A stretch of 64,000 nucleotides of DNA from Cyclaneusma minus (lineage: Eukaryota > Ascomycota > Leotiomycetes > Marthamycetales > Marthamycetaceae). The notes beneath the pieces were generated by a model. That model had not been told where the DNA came from, searched no databases, and saw only the letters and a list, made by a program, of their open reading frames with translations. The stretch spans positions 682,001-746,000 of the forward strand of contig JAKZHN010000005.1 of NCBI GenBank assembly GCA_037179335.1. Direction: 5' to 3'. Of this stretch, positions 11,348 through 22,279 are shown one piece after another. The position numbers and the translations under genes were made by a program. Within the stretch, counting starts at the first letter, position 1. Each line of letters begins with the position of its first letter.

Positions 11348-11893
11348 AGCTGTGGAATATAGGGATAGGTCAGATGACTATGTAGAGTAGAAGTGATCGA
11401 GGTCCAAAGTAGCCTCGCCAGCCGCGCCAGCCTCGCGCCAGCTGACATAAGCCGATAGCCCCGCAAAAAACAAGGCTTCATGTAGCTATCTTCGCTCGAC
11501 CGGCAATTCCACAACCGCCATCTGGTTCTCCGGCAGCAACATACGCCATTCCGCATTGCTCGTGGCCACGACCACAGCTGGTTTGCTTACTGAGTTCACT
11601 GCGAACTCTGCGCATTGCAAATCAAGCCACGATCTGTATCGTAGCTTCTACGGCACGTCCCTGAACGCACTGCGGTTTGCAATTGTCGCGACGGGCAAGC
11701 TACACGCGACTCAACAACCGGCGCAAACCGCCGCCAGTGAAGCTGTCGCAATTTCGACCGTGAAGCTTGTCGGCCTGTGTCGCACTCCACATCTTGCCGC
11801 AGCACCATTTGCCTTTTCAAGCTTCAACAGAAGCCCGCGTAGTTCAATACGACATCCGCAGTACTGTAGTTTTGACCATACTCAGTCTCCACC
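11348..11893. other. Spacer upstream of BYE1
   Basis: This is about 545 bases without a credible gene. It is likely the BYE1 promoter and 5' leader. Open frames on both strands here show no domain pattern. Confidence 0.4.
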
Positions 11894-14731
11894 ATGTCCG
11901 GTAAGCATAGATATGCTATTGTGTGCTCGGCCGACTCCATCTTGCACAATCACAGCTACGACTCATCATCCGCCCGACTTTTGCTAACGTGACTACAGCA
12001 GACGAGCCCCGTCGTTCCGTCCGCGCAACGAAGGGTCAGCATACCAAGTCGCTCGACATCCTTGATCAGCCGGCCGAGCCCCCAAAGAAGTCTACCAAGA
12101 AAGGCACAGCGGCCAAGAAGGCACAATCGCAAGAAGTGACATCCCCGGCCGGCGATTCGAGCAACGATGTCATCCGCTGCGTATGCGGCGCCACTGAACA
12201 AGATGATGAATCCACTGAGATGTGGATCTGCTGTGAGACTTGTGAAGCATGGCAACACAACGTCTGCGTGGGCATGCCGGATGAGGTTGCAGAAGATGTG
12301 AAGTACTGGTGCGAGAAGTGTCGCCCAGAGAACCACAAGCCTTTGTTGGAGAACCCGGACCTCTGGAAGCAGCGACAGCACGAACGGGAAGTTCGTGATG
12401 CTGTCGCTCGGAAGAGCAAGAAAGCCGGCAAGAAGGGCAAAGCCAAGCGCGTGAGTGATGCCAAATCAGTTACCAGTCAAGCTACGAACGGCAAGGCTGC
12501 TTCTCCTGCCATCTCTGAAGCTGGCAGTACCAAGAAGGACAAGAAGGAGACTGCCAGTCGGGCCACCAGCATGAAGCGCAAGGCCAGGGACAGCTCGCAA
12601 GACAAGGAGGCCAATAAGGTACGAATACCCCCATGGATTGCCTTGCCGATGTCGTAAGAACGTTTGCTGACTTTCGAAGGCTCCTCAGTCCAAGATGCGA
12701 AAGGTCATAGCTCCTGCACCGACACCCGAGAAGAAGCAGCTAGCTCCTACACCTGCCGATCATTCAGCCAGCTTCGAAGATCTTGATACTCGTCGCCAGG
12801 GTGCTGTGAAGGGCATCAAATCCAGTCTCGAGATCGCTCTCAACAAGGCAGTGAAGAATGGCTTTGAGCTTCCGGCAGGCAAGACCGTAGGGCAGATGGC
12901 TCTGCAGCTTTCACTTGAAATTGAAGGAGAAGCCCACGGCGTGCACACAAAAGAAGACTACACCGGCCAATGCCGCGCCCTGCTTTTCAACCTGAAGAAC
13001 AATCAGAAACTCTGCGATCGACTTCTTGCAGGCGAGCTCCGTCCTTCGGACTTGGCGACTATGAAACACGACGACATGGCCACGGAAGAGCTCCTGAGAA
13101 GTAATGCGGAGATGATGGCCAAGAGCGACAGACAGGCTGTTTTGCTTGATGACGATGGCCCTCGGATCAGGCGCAATCACAAAGGGGAGGAACTGGTTGA
13201 GCAGGAAACTTTCAATCTGCCAAGCGAAGAAACCTTTGTACGCAGACGGAGCATGCTTGATCCGAATGGCCAAATGGGTGAGAGATCGAGGGAAAACTCT
13301 TTAGGCGAGGGACAAGTTCCTGAGAGCCTTGAGGAGCACCACATCCAGGAGAACATGCGTGGTGCAGCAGCACTGAATCAACGGCCTGCCAAGCTCGACA
13401 CCGCTCCTGCCAGGAAGGCTTCGGCTCAGAGCGACTTCGAATTCCAGAAGATCTTGAATGTCATCCCGTCTCCCGCGACTCACCAAAGACAGCCGTCTAT
13501 TCCAGGTCCCACCACCCAGGTCGCCGTGGATGATCCGGAAATCGACCGGATGCTCGAAGATGGCGACGAGTCTGACGAGTATGAGCCGGCGGAGCATGTT
13601 GAGGATCATGATATTGTATGGCGCGGTACTTTTGATATGCCTCACAATTACAGTGATTCCATGCATGTTTATGCACGACACATCGGCGGCGCGGATCTCA
13701 GCGTGCTGCCCGAACCACACTACATGGCCTGGACTGATGTGATTCCCGAAACGCTCACGGCCGAGGGCAAAGTCGGCAACAAAGACGCAAACGAATATCT
13801 GTGTGGTCTACGATACCATGCCGCAACCGATGTTGTCGTTGCTGGCATTTACCCACAGCGAGAATCCGACTTCAGCAAGTATCGCGAAGTGTGCGATTAC
13901 TTTCTGAAGAGGAAGTGCTTCGGTGTTCTTCACAATCCTCGTGATGGCAAGGTCAAGGACACCTATGTTACAGTGGCGCCAGAGGGTAATGAAGTACCAG
14001 AAATTCTGATGGCCCTTGCAGAGTCAAAGCTGCCCTCCGTGCGCGAGAACCCTTGCCTCCTAGTCATCTGCGTTCTGCACAACCGCCCCATCACTCTCGA
14101 TACCACGGACAGTCCAGGATGCCCCGCTGGTCAGCCTCAAAGTCAGGTGTCTCCTGCTGGTCCACCTGGACCTCAAGAGTCTCCTATCACGCCCGCTGGC
14201 AACTCGGCTTTTCAGGCACCCTCGCAGCCCCCCTCAGGCACTCAGAAAGCGCCGTTGCAACCATCTCCTCACCAATTCTCACTCCCTGAGTATGTGGGAG
14301 CCTATGGACAACGAAAGAGCTCCATTCCACCAACCCCACAGTTTCCTGGCTATCGAGGCTACCCAGCTACTGGCACCAACGCTACTGGCCAACCTGAACA
14401 TCCAGTCATAGCTACACCAGAGTTCGCCACATTGAAAGCCGCTGCCGAGGAAATGGAAAGGGTCAGGGCACATCACGCTGGCGAAGCAATGGCTCGCAAA
14501 GTTCTGGGTGATGACTTGATGATGGCTCCAGTGATGCAATTCATCCTTCCGCAGGCCCCACAGATGCGCGAAGTGGAGTTCGAGGTCATCCGAGAAATCT
14601 TTCTCGAGTCCAAGAGAGCTCAGGATGATCTGCAGTACCTGACCGACATGATCAAGGACCACCACCAGAAGCATGCTGCCAGGAACGCCCAGGAACCTGG
14701 AAATGGTCCCAAGAAGGGAGAAGGCCTTTGA
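11894..14731 (+). CDS. BYE1: BYE1-like transcription factor (PHD finger, TFIIS central domain, SPOC domain)
   Basis: Three exons, 11894–11900, 11999–12618 and 12689–14731, give 889 residues. The first coding exon is only 7 nt (ATGTCCG). The second starts at a CAGCAG acceptor, so MSADEPRRS and MSDEPRRS are both possible. Residues about 62–112 form a PHD finger (CVCG…WICCETCEAWQH…CEKC). Residues about 240–345 are a TFIIS central domain (KGIKSSLEIAL…YTGQCRALLFNLKNN). Residues about 515–672 are a SPOC domain (DIVWRGTFDMPH…LLVICVL). A Pro/Gln-rich linker and an acidic/basic C-terminus follow. Bye1 binds RNA polymerase II through its TFIIS-like domain and H3K4me3 through the PHD finger in yeast. 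The order of domains makes the call firm; the start exon is inferred from splice signals. Confidence 0.88.
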
Positions 14732-15698
14732 GCTCTCGATAGTGCTGGGATTACGGAGTTACGGTTGCGATCTGGTTTAGCGGCGTTGAAAAAATTCCTT
14801 GCATCGGACGATATGGATGATCTGGTTACGCTGCTACATCCATGATTGGGGAGCTTTCTACTTTCTCGGACCCGCATCTCTCGTGTTTGTTTCTTGCGTT
14901 TCTTGGTGGCGTCGGTGGGGGGCGGTCATCAATGATACCAGTTATGTCCCGGCAAATGGCAGACAGGCGGGTAGGAGCATCGAAGACTAGATATTTAGTG
15001 TCTGGTGCTCATGGGCAGGAATTATTGCGGCTTGATTATGGTCTATTTCCGAGTTGGCTTCTGCGAGCTTGGATGAGGTCATTTGAAAGCAGTTTCCTTT
15101 CTTTCCCATAAAGCTGTCTACCTGGCTGCTAAAATGATTTCCCCGGCTTTCTTTAGGCTAGCGTACGTACGTCCACGGCGGATGTGCTTAGGTAGTTTGA
15201 AGAATAGCGTTGTATTACCAACTATTAATCTCTTGAAACCGTGACGTGTTTTTTGTATGTTGATTTCAGCAGGATGGGGTCACGTCGCAAATCAATTGTG
15301 AAGGCAAGGTCCCTGGAAGTGCAGTTTGTTAACTGTTGTGACTGAGAAGCTCAAAGGAGGCTACAAGCTCCTGCAGTGAGCTTATCCCCAGCATTGGCGT
15401 GACTGACTAACAGCCCAGTAGTGGTCGTAACATTTTGTGAGACTTGATGACTTGGGTATCATTAACTGTATTCTGCTAGTGTGCGATGCACTGGTGGTAT
15501 CAAAGGTCCATGGCGAAGCCAGCTAGCTACGCATTTTGCGCGCCCAACTTCCAAACGCCAGATACACCCTGTTCTATGCAAATCGCTCTGCTACCAGACT
15601 TTTCTTTTGGTTTGCCCCTTAACGAAACACCCAGACTCTCCATGAAACCGCCTCGGAGCTCGTAAACCTTCTCAGGTATTCCCCCCAGTGCGGATTGA
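14732..15698. other. Convergent spacer between BYE1 and RGG-rich gene
   Basis: The two flanking genes both end here. No gene or RNA was recognised. A short GTACGTACGT palindrome lies near 15164–15174. Confidence 0.4.
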
Positions 15699-17012
15699 TC
15701 ACCAGAAGCTTTCGGCTTGAGTACTCTCCGCAGGCTTATCCGTCTTCTCTGCCTGCTGTATCGTTTCATCGGCCCAAGTAGAGTCCTTTGGAGCAGCAGG
15801 CAGAGCAGGAAAGTCGAGATCGGTAGGTGGGGCTTGCTCAGCGCCTGACGGCTGCTTTGCGACTCCGCCACCACCTCTTCCGCCCCTACCTGCTCTACCA
15901 TGCTCCCCGAAGCCCCTACCTCTGCCCCTACCACGGCCTCGTCCCCTTCCATCCGCGAAGTCTGCCACATCCCTCTCATCATCCTGCGGGCCTCTCTCAT
16001 ATCCACCATATCCCCGAGCTCCAGCAACCCCACCATTCACCCCCCTTCGATATCCACTCCCCCTTCCCTTCTCCTGTGCAGCCAACTCCTCCTCCTTGCC
16101 CAGATCCCACTCCCTGCCACCTGCAGCCTGCATCTTGCGCTCCCTATTCTTCGCCCGCTCCATCTCCTGCATTCGTGTCGCCTTGCGCTCTTCCCGTCGC
16201 TTCTCCTGCAATTCGCGCTCACGCTGCTGGAACGAAGCCTGGTCTGCCTCAGCGCGCTGGAAAGCTTCCTCCTTCTTCGAATTAAGCAATGCCATGGATG
16301 CGAGTTTGGCTGTCAGCTCATCTTCGGTCAATTTGGGGCGCGGCAGTCCGCCAGAGGTCGAGCGGTCGGCGAGGGGTTTGAGGACGCGGGGTTTGGGGGC
16401 CAGCGGGGCCGGGGCCTCGGCTTCGGGCGTATGCTCGCCAGCAGTGTCTGGCCCTGGTGCTGAGGGGTCCTGCGATTGGGATGCGGGCTGGGCTTGCGAT
16501 TGCGATTGGGGGTTGCGCGCATCTTGGGACTGGTTGGGCGCGAAGCGACTGGCAGCTAGACCGCGTCCGCCGCCTCGAGAATACTGCGCATCGCCGCCAC
16601 GATTTGCGCCATTGCCTCTGTAGTTGTTTCCACGGCCGCCGCGGGGACCTCTCGGCGCGTATGAGGGCTTTGTGAAGGTAGGTTGTTGGTGGCCAAAAGC
16701 ATTCGGGTCGAGTTCGGGGATTGGCTGCTGTGGAGTGGTGTCCTCGAGGATGGTGGGCTCAGCGGGCTCGAAGTCGTCGCCGAAGAGGTCGAGTTCCTCG
16801 TGTTCACGCGACTGGGCGAAGTCGTCGGCCATGTCGTGGAGCTTGATGTAGGCTTGCTGGCAGGCGTGGTAGAATCGGGGCTTGGGATGCTGCAAGACAA
16901 TGTCTGAAATGCGCTGCCAGCCGGCGATGAGCGTCAAGCAATGAACGTTGGGGATCGGTGTCTGATCAGTCTTGATGTAATCAATGCCGTTCCACAGGTT
17001 GAAAGGCGCCAT
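15699..17012 (-). CDS. RGG-box-rich putative RNA-binding protein, family not recognised
   Basis: This is a single minus-strand frame of 437 residues from the ATG at 17012 (context TCAACATGG). Residues 1–100 are a compact, non-repetitive domain (MAPFNLWNGIDYIKTDQTPI … HACQQAYIKLHDMADDFAQS) ending in an acidic ELDLFGDDFEPAEP. An RGG region follows (APRGPRGGRGNNYRGNGANR). After it come a Gln/Pro-rich linker and a charged coiled coil (ERELQEKRREERKATRMQEME). A second, dense RG tract (GRGRGRGRGRGRGFGEHGRA) precedes a short tail with LDFPALPAAP. RGG tracts usually bind RNA and are methylated on arginine; that is family knowledge, and the specific role is unknown. A TTAG acceptor-like site just 5' of the ATG could mean a leader intron. 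The N-terminal domain looks conserved, but I cannot name it. Confidence 0.68.
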   Translation of the reverse strand: MAPFNLWNGIDYIKTDQTPIPNVHCLTLIAGWQRISDIVLQHPKPRFYHACQQAYIKLHDMADDFAQSREHEELDLFGDDFEPAEPTILEDTTPQQPIPELDPNAFGHQQPTFTKPSYAPRGPRGGRGNNYRGNGANRGGDAQYSRGGGRGLAASRFAPNQSQDARNPQSQSQAQPASQSQDPSAPGPDTAGEHTPEAEAPAPLAPKPRVLKPLADRSTSGGLPRPKLTEDELTAKLASMALLNSKKEEAFQRAEADQASFQQRERELQEKRREERKATRMQEMERAKNRERKMQAAGGREWDLGKEEELAAQEKGRGSGYRRGVNGGVAGARGYGGYERGPQDDERDVADFADGRGRGRGRGRGRGFGEHGRAGRGGRGGGGVAKQPSGAEQAPPTDLDFPALPAAPKDSTWADETIQQAEKTDKPAESTQAESFW

Positions 17013-18313
17013 GTTGACACTGGAGCTAAGGAATTTCAGCCTCAAGTGGTCCGTGCATGTGGCGTGTCCAGTCGTGGTGGGGTTAAGGAGGATTCAATGT
17101 TGAGCGTGGGGGCTGGCAGTGTGGTTCATGTTGTAGTTTTAAAAGAACATGAACCGGACGCTAAAATGCGCAAAGCTATGATTAGCTCGGTTTAGCGGTA
17201 TCGATAGTGAGCATCTGAAGGTAATCGCAAGTCGGGGTGTGATGTTGCTGGACTGTTTGTGTCTCTGCTGCGGATCTCTGTAATCGAGGTCTGAAGACCA
17301 CCGCCTTTCCTCCCCCGCCCTTTCCATGGTTGAAAGAGGACAACAGTAACTGCTCTAGGGTTATTTTGCAGCGCAGCAGCAATGCTAGAGGGGTGGTAGC
17401 GGCCAGAAATGGATTGCTGTTGCCCTCTATCCTGAGAAGGCAACCTACTCTTGTCTGATGCGCTCACCCCGGCCTTTTGAAGAACTACTCCCGATAATTG
17501 AGAATCTTTCCAAAGATTGAGAAATCATAATTGTCCAAACCCATTCTAAGTAACTGCAAAGTTTTCGAATAATCAAGAATATGTATTCTAATCATGATAT
17601 AATCGCAAATACTCTGAAGTCGTAGCTGAGCGCACAAGTATTGTCACCAAGGTGGTTTTCACTTTTCAGACCCTCAATTATTACATATCTGACTGCCTAT
17701 GTTACAACGTTATAAATCAATTTAACGCAGAATCTCGTAAAACGGTGAGAGCTTTCAACTTTCTTAGGTTGTACAGTGATTTTACTATCATTTCCTAGTT
17801 ATCATTATTTAATAAGTATATATATTCTTGAATTCCTGATTGCCTCCGTTCGGCCCACCTGCTCAATCGGGATAGAGGGGCACCGTTGACCGTGCCCACA
17901 GCTGTCAGATGCCAGGCACGGCCATCATTGTTCAAAATAGCAATCGCCTTGCCGGCCAATGACCTCAACGACCATCAGGGCGTGGATCCACAGCACCATC
18001 AAGGGCCGATGACGGCGACCTGTAACACATGCGACTGGCCAGCTTGACAAAAGCAAAGTATCGTGAGTGCCACGGGGCTGGTCTAAGTGTAGAGTTCTTC
18101 CAACTTCCTGACTATTCTGAGTCGTTCTGCATATGAGCTTTCTCCTTCGACTCCTTTCTCCCCATAGACATAGACTTTGCGACCTAGACAGCTTCATGTT
18201 ATGAGTCGTTGATTCTTCTACTTCTCCCTTTTCTTTGCCTTCTTTGCAGACCGAGAACTGGAATTCAAGACGAAACACCTGAAGATTCCGTGCCTCTCGA
18301 CAGTATTGCCAAC
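17013..18313. other. Divergent AT-rich spacer with repeat relic
   Basis: This is the shared upstream region of the RGG-rich gene (minus) and the histidine phosphatase (plus). It includes a relic of the GGAATATTCC-type repeat at about 17485–17620 and an AT-rich stretch to about 17830. No gene was recognised. Confidence 0.45.
17485..17620. repeat. Degenerate relic of miniature-element interior
   Basis: Units such as 'GATAATTGAGAATCTTTCCA', 'GATTGAGAAATCATAATTG' and 'GAATAATCAAGAATATG' resemble the tandem interior units of the TACAGTGGG elements. Termini are not recognisable. Confidence 0.35.
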
Positions 18314-19239
18314 AGTGAGTATCAACAATTCACATCCTCGGCCATATACTCCATTCCATCTTGCTAACGAGGCTCATCCCAGTGCCCAAACGAATCACCA
18401 TCCACTGTGTCCGCCATGCCCAGGGCTACCACAACCTCGCCACCGAAAACCACACCATGCGAGACCCCGACCTCACCCCCTTCGGAATCTCCCAATGCAA
18501 AGACCTACGCAAAGCATTCCCCTACAACGACAAAATCACCCACCTAGTAGCCTCCCCCCTCCGCCGCACCATCTACACAGCTTTGCACGCCTTCCCCGGT
18601 CACATCCCCGTCATCGCCCACGCCGACCTGCAAGAAACCTCCGACCTGCCCTGCGACACCGGCAGCCCAGTCGAAGTCCTCGAAAAAGAATTTGGTCCCA
18701 AAGTCGACCTCACACACGTCCCCACCGACTGGTGTTCCAAGCGCGGCAAATACGCCCCCGTCCCTGCCAAAATCGAAGCCCGCGCTGCCGAAGCTCGGAA
18801 GTTTCTGCGCAGCCTCGGACAAAGCACTGAAGGCACTGATGATGTACACATAGTGGTTGTGACGCACGGTGGATATCTACACTATTTTACAGAGGACTGG
18901 ACAGGCAACGACAAATTTACTGGTGCGTTGAACACCCTGCCCATTTCCAGCATATTCTTGTACAAAGTTTTGCTGTTCTTGTTTTGGGCAATTTTCAATA
19001 GAATATTTGTGCTGATTAAACGGAAAGGAACTGGGTGGGCGAATACGGAGTTTCGAAGTTATGAGTTTAAGAGCTTGGAGGGCGAGGAGGCGCATTTGGT
19101 GGAGACGAGGGAGAGTAGGGAGAGGAGGAAGGGCGATGAGAAGCCCTTGACAGAGGCGGAGCAGATACAGTTGAGGAAGATGGCAGAGAAGAATTGGGGG
19201 GACCAGGGGATTGGGATTTCGAGTAAGATGAGAGACTGA
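18314..19239 (+). CDS. Histidine phosphatase superfamily (phosphoglycerate-mutase-like) protein
   Basis: The best model is 18314, 18383–18922 and 19028–19239 (250 residues). The first coding exon is a single A: an intron (GTGAGT…GCTAAC…CCCAG) splits the ATG, so the spliced message reads CCAACATGCCC. Catalytic motifs are visible: RHA at residues 11–13 (ITIHCVRHAQGYHN), ASPLRRTIYTA, and the second histidine in VVVTHGGYLHYF. A 105-nt segment (18923–19027) is open and encodes a hydrophobic stretch, ISSIFLYKVLLFLFWAIFNR. It also has GTGCGT and CTGAT…AAAG splice signals, and removing it joins DKFTG to TGWANTEFRSYEF, the usual family sequence. It is therefore probably an in-frame intron. If it is retained, a 285-residue membrane-inserted form results. 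The substrate is unknown. Confidence 0.82.
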
Positions 19240-19753
19240 AGTTGTTTATGTGGTGTCATTGGCTCAAATGGACGAGCAACCGATGTGGTGCTTTTAGGTT
19301 CTCAGGGGTAATGATGGATTTTGGACTTGTTGAATCTCTAGGGACGCACGTGGAGCGGGGCACCATTGGGTAGATTTGAGATGGAAACTGGTGTTGCAAG
19401 TCATTAGATTTAGAACGTAGAGCCATCAGCGGACATTACAAGAAATAACGCATCAAGTCCTCATACAGTGGGCGGAAAAAAGTCTGAATACGGCATACAG
19501 TCTCCGCTGGATTGCGAATATTCCAAATTATTGGAAATACTTTTGGTTATTTGGAATAATTACAATTATTCGGAGACTATAGACCGTATTCAGACTTTTT
19601 TCCTCCCACTGTAGCTTTCCGCTTTGAACAATGTGAACATTTGACACTGTAGAGAATCAAAGACTCGAACTTCCTCGACTTTTAAGGAGGCAAAACAGAT
19701 ACCGTTCACCGCCGGCGCCCAGTTATCGGCAGTCTTATATAGAATATAACAAA
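19240..19753. other. Convergent spacer holding a miniature element
   Basis: It contains the best-preserved short miniature inverted-repeat element (19464–19613). Nothing else was recognised. Confidence 0.5.
19464..19613. mobile_element. Miniature inverted-repeat element, TACAGTGGG family (best-preserved short copy)
   Basis: It is 150 bp. The left terminus TACAGTGGGCGGAAAAAAGT continues through CTGAATACGG to about 43 bp, ending CAGTCTCCG. The right terminus is its near-perfect reverse complement (…CGGAGACTATAGACCGTATT…CCTCCCACTGTA). The outermost TA on each side fits a TA target duplication. The interior (about 65 bp) is three or four 'GAATATTCCAAATTATTGG'-type units. There is no open reading frame. 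Confidence 0.88.
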
Positions 19754-21127
19754 CTAATCATCCTCACTATCATCCACGAGAATAATGACCTCGTACTTGG
19801 TCCTTTTCGTTGCTCTCTCCTCACCATCATCCTCATCCTCAATACAAGTAGCATCCTTGCGTTTGCATGGATTTGAAGGTACAGGCTCGGTCGGCGGTAT
19901 TGGAATGCTGTCAAGGGGAAGCTTCAATCGCTGTCTTAACATGTATATCAGGTTCGAGACGGATACTGGCCGGTATCCCAGGGCAGTTGATAATGCTTGA
20001 GTATCGATCTAGTTGGGGTTCGTAAACTATCGACAATACTATGTCTCTGTAGGACTTGTCTCATTTGGGCAGTGAATTACGGGAACGTGAACTCACCGAT
20101 ATAGGTCCGTTCTTGCTGTTTTGCAGACATGTCACGAGGAATTTGAAGTCGTCCATGCTCATGTCTCCAAACTCGTCTTTCTCGAAGCCCTTGGCGTGCG
20201 AAGACGCCGTGATAGCATCTGCTGCGCTCTGTCCGTGAACCACGGATTCTAGACTGCCTTTTTTGTGCAGCATATCTGCTGTGGGTTCCGCGGCGGTACA
20301 TGTATTGCTCGGCATTGGTTTGGGCGCGTTGGCACTCGGTGCGGGTCCCGAGGCTGTGGTTTTCCTACCCGCTTTCTTGAGAGCGTTCCTGTCTTTCCTT
20401 TCCTTTTGAGTTTCGTAGTGGTTCCTTGCAAGGAACCCTACAATGGCCTGACGCAGCCAGCGCTCGACAGTAGCAAGGAAACGGTGCGCTTGGCCCCGCT
20501 TCAAGTCTTGCAGAATTGAACTGCGGGTGTCATCGAGAATTGCACGTGCCGTTGCATTAGGTAGCAGGACGCGTTTGTGATTGACTTTTTTGACTTTCGA
20601 AAGGCGAAAGCCCTTCTCAAACATTTAATTCGTGTGTTTTTCGAAAATGTAGCGGATATCCATCGGTGTCATGTCTGCGACGTACGCAATGACAACGCAC
20701 AATTCGTCGAATGCTTCGATGCCATCTCTGTCATCACGTACGAGGTGTTTCCATCGTGTGAAGTCCCAGTTTTCCTGGTGGAGAAGCCATGCACAAACGC
20801 TCTTCTCATCCCGACCAGAGGGTTTGGGGTGGAAGTTGGCCGGCCACGGAGCCATTGCCATAGCACATTTGGTGAGCTATGAGCTTCCCATCAGCCACAG
20901 AATAGGAATAGGTAGAAGACACGGACTTGCCTGGACTGAATTGGAAGCTGGTGAACGGAACCAAGAAGAGTATCAAGGAATGTGAGGTTTGTGAGTTGTC
21001 TCAGAGACGCAACGCTCGAGGCGTCGTGTGTTGAGTTGGATTTAGCGTTATCGTGGACCCGCGTCGATGATCGGTTCTTTGACAATTCACTCGAGACCGC
21101 GAGGCAACTGCCGTCACTGGTCGACAT
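19754..21127 (-). CDS. Hypothetical fungal protein, reading frame interrupted by an in-frame TAA
   Basis: Minus-strand exons 20927–21127, 20097–20876 and 19754–20008 join in phase with normal splice signals (GTCCGT…CATAG and GTGAGT…ACTAG). They would give about 411 residues, except for an in-frame TAA at 20625–20627 (after codon 150), immediately followed by ATG in the same frame. The 5' part contains KSVCAWLLHQENWDFTRWKH and YVADMTPMDIRYIFEKH. The 3' part has a basic region, then MSMDDFKFLVTCLQNS and DTQALSTALGYRPVSVSNLI. The latter resembles the small Myb-like helical modules common in fungal hypothetical proteins. It ends in an acidic/basic tail with a possible nuclear signal (ATKRTK). It may be one gene with a nonsense allele, two adjacent genes, or a decaying gene. 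No intron that removes the stop and keeps frame was found. Confidence 0.5.
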
Positions 21128-21140
21128 ATTTGTTCACTGC

Positions 21141-21455
21141 TAATTGAGGACTTTGTGAACTACGCCCTCTTTCTCCCGACCCTTTTCCTAGAAAGAGGGT
21201 GATTTTAGCTAGAGTATTTAATTGCAAGATTGATAACCGCTAGCAGGGTATAATGGCCGTACCACGCCTGTAAATCGCTTGCTAAACAGCTTGCTAATAG
21301 CTTTTGGGAAAAGTTTCTCGTTTTTATCCATTTTTTTTGGCCTGTGCCAGCCCTCTAGCGGCTACCAATTTTGAAAACAAATACCTTAATTGAAATCGCC
21401 CTCTTTTTTAAAAAGGGGTGGGAGAGAGCGGCGCAGTTTACGGAGTCCTCAATTA
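21141..21455. mobile_element. Second miniature inverted-repeat element family (TAATTGAGGAC termini)
   Basis: This is a 315-bp element whose first ~63 bases and the reverse complement of its last ~62 bases are similar. The termini read TAATTGAGGACTTTGTGAAC and, from the other end, TAATTGAGGACTCCGTAAAC. Both arms go on to a pyrimidine-rich CCCTCT/CTCTCTCCC stretch and an AGAGGG motif. The interior is AT-rich and non-coding. It sits just upstream of the hypothetical gene at 19754–21127. Confidence 0.8.
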
Positions 21456-22279
21456 TATACTAGGTAGGTGTATGCATTCGAATGCCTTTCCCCTATCTGT
21501 CTTGGGTCTGAAGATAAACATCATCTCTCTAAAGTTATGTTAGCTGTTGAAGATTTGAAGATGCATCACTGTGATTTGTGAATGGAGAGCCGATAACGCT
21601 CCCTTTCTGCTCACTCGACGATGTCTATCCAACGGAGCTAGCTCGGGCCTCGGTGTAAAGTAGCTCCGGTTATCAATCCAGCAAAAGTCAAAAGTCAAAA
21701 GTCAAAAGTCAAAACCCACGGCTGGCCAAAGCTTTTCTTCCGACAGGCCGCAGGCGGCTAGATGTCCGCCAAGATTGGAAGCTAACACGCCCCGCTCCGC
21801 GTCATTACCAAGCTGCTGGGGATTGGTGAGAGACCAAAGCGCAAGCACTGATTTCATTCGATTCTGAGCGTGTGTTCGTGTCGACATTCTAGTGTTGTTG
21901 CCGGTTGTGTAGTACAGTAGCTTGCTTTTTTGATTGCAGTCGGTTCGCCGAAGCCCGATCTTCGGATGCTGCACTATCAACAACTTCTTCCCAACATTTG
22001 ATCTTCTTTCCGCGTTTTTTTGATAATCAATATGCGTTTGTGATGGAAGGGAAGCTTGTATATACACGATAGGTATTCTGAACCCATTTTTACACCTGGA
22101 ATCTACCAACCCTGGCTGCTATCTCTGGTGCTGGGAACTGAGACTGACCGACCCTTGCAGATGCCGACATAGCAACGCTCTTCCGACAGATATAACCGAT
22201 TTGCGCATGTCGGGACGAACAGGACGACATTGAGCGAAGCTAGAGGTATTACAGACACAGCAGAAACCACACAATCACA
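21456..22279. other. Spacer upstream of second DHA1 transporter
   Basis: Apart from the AAAAGTC tandem repeat, no gene or RNA was recognised. The last 150 bases are probably promoter and leader of the transporter. Confidence 0.4.
21679..21715. repeat. Short tandem repeat of AAAAGTC (about five copies)
   Basis: The unit CAAAAGT is repeated in direct tandem with a 7-base period. Confidence 0.8.

Noticed and set aside
21679..21715. CRISPR-like array
   Set aside because: The 7-base direct repeat has no spacers and occurs in a eukaryotic genome; it is a simple tandem repeat.
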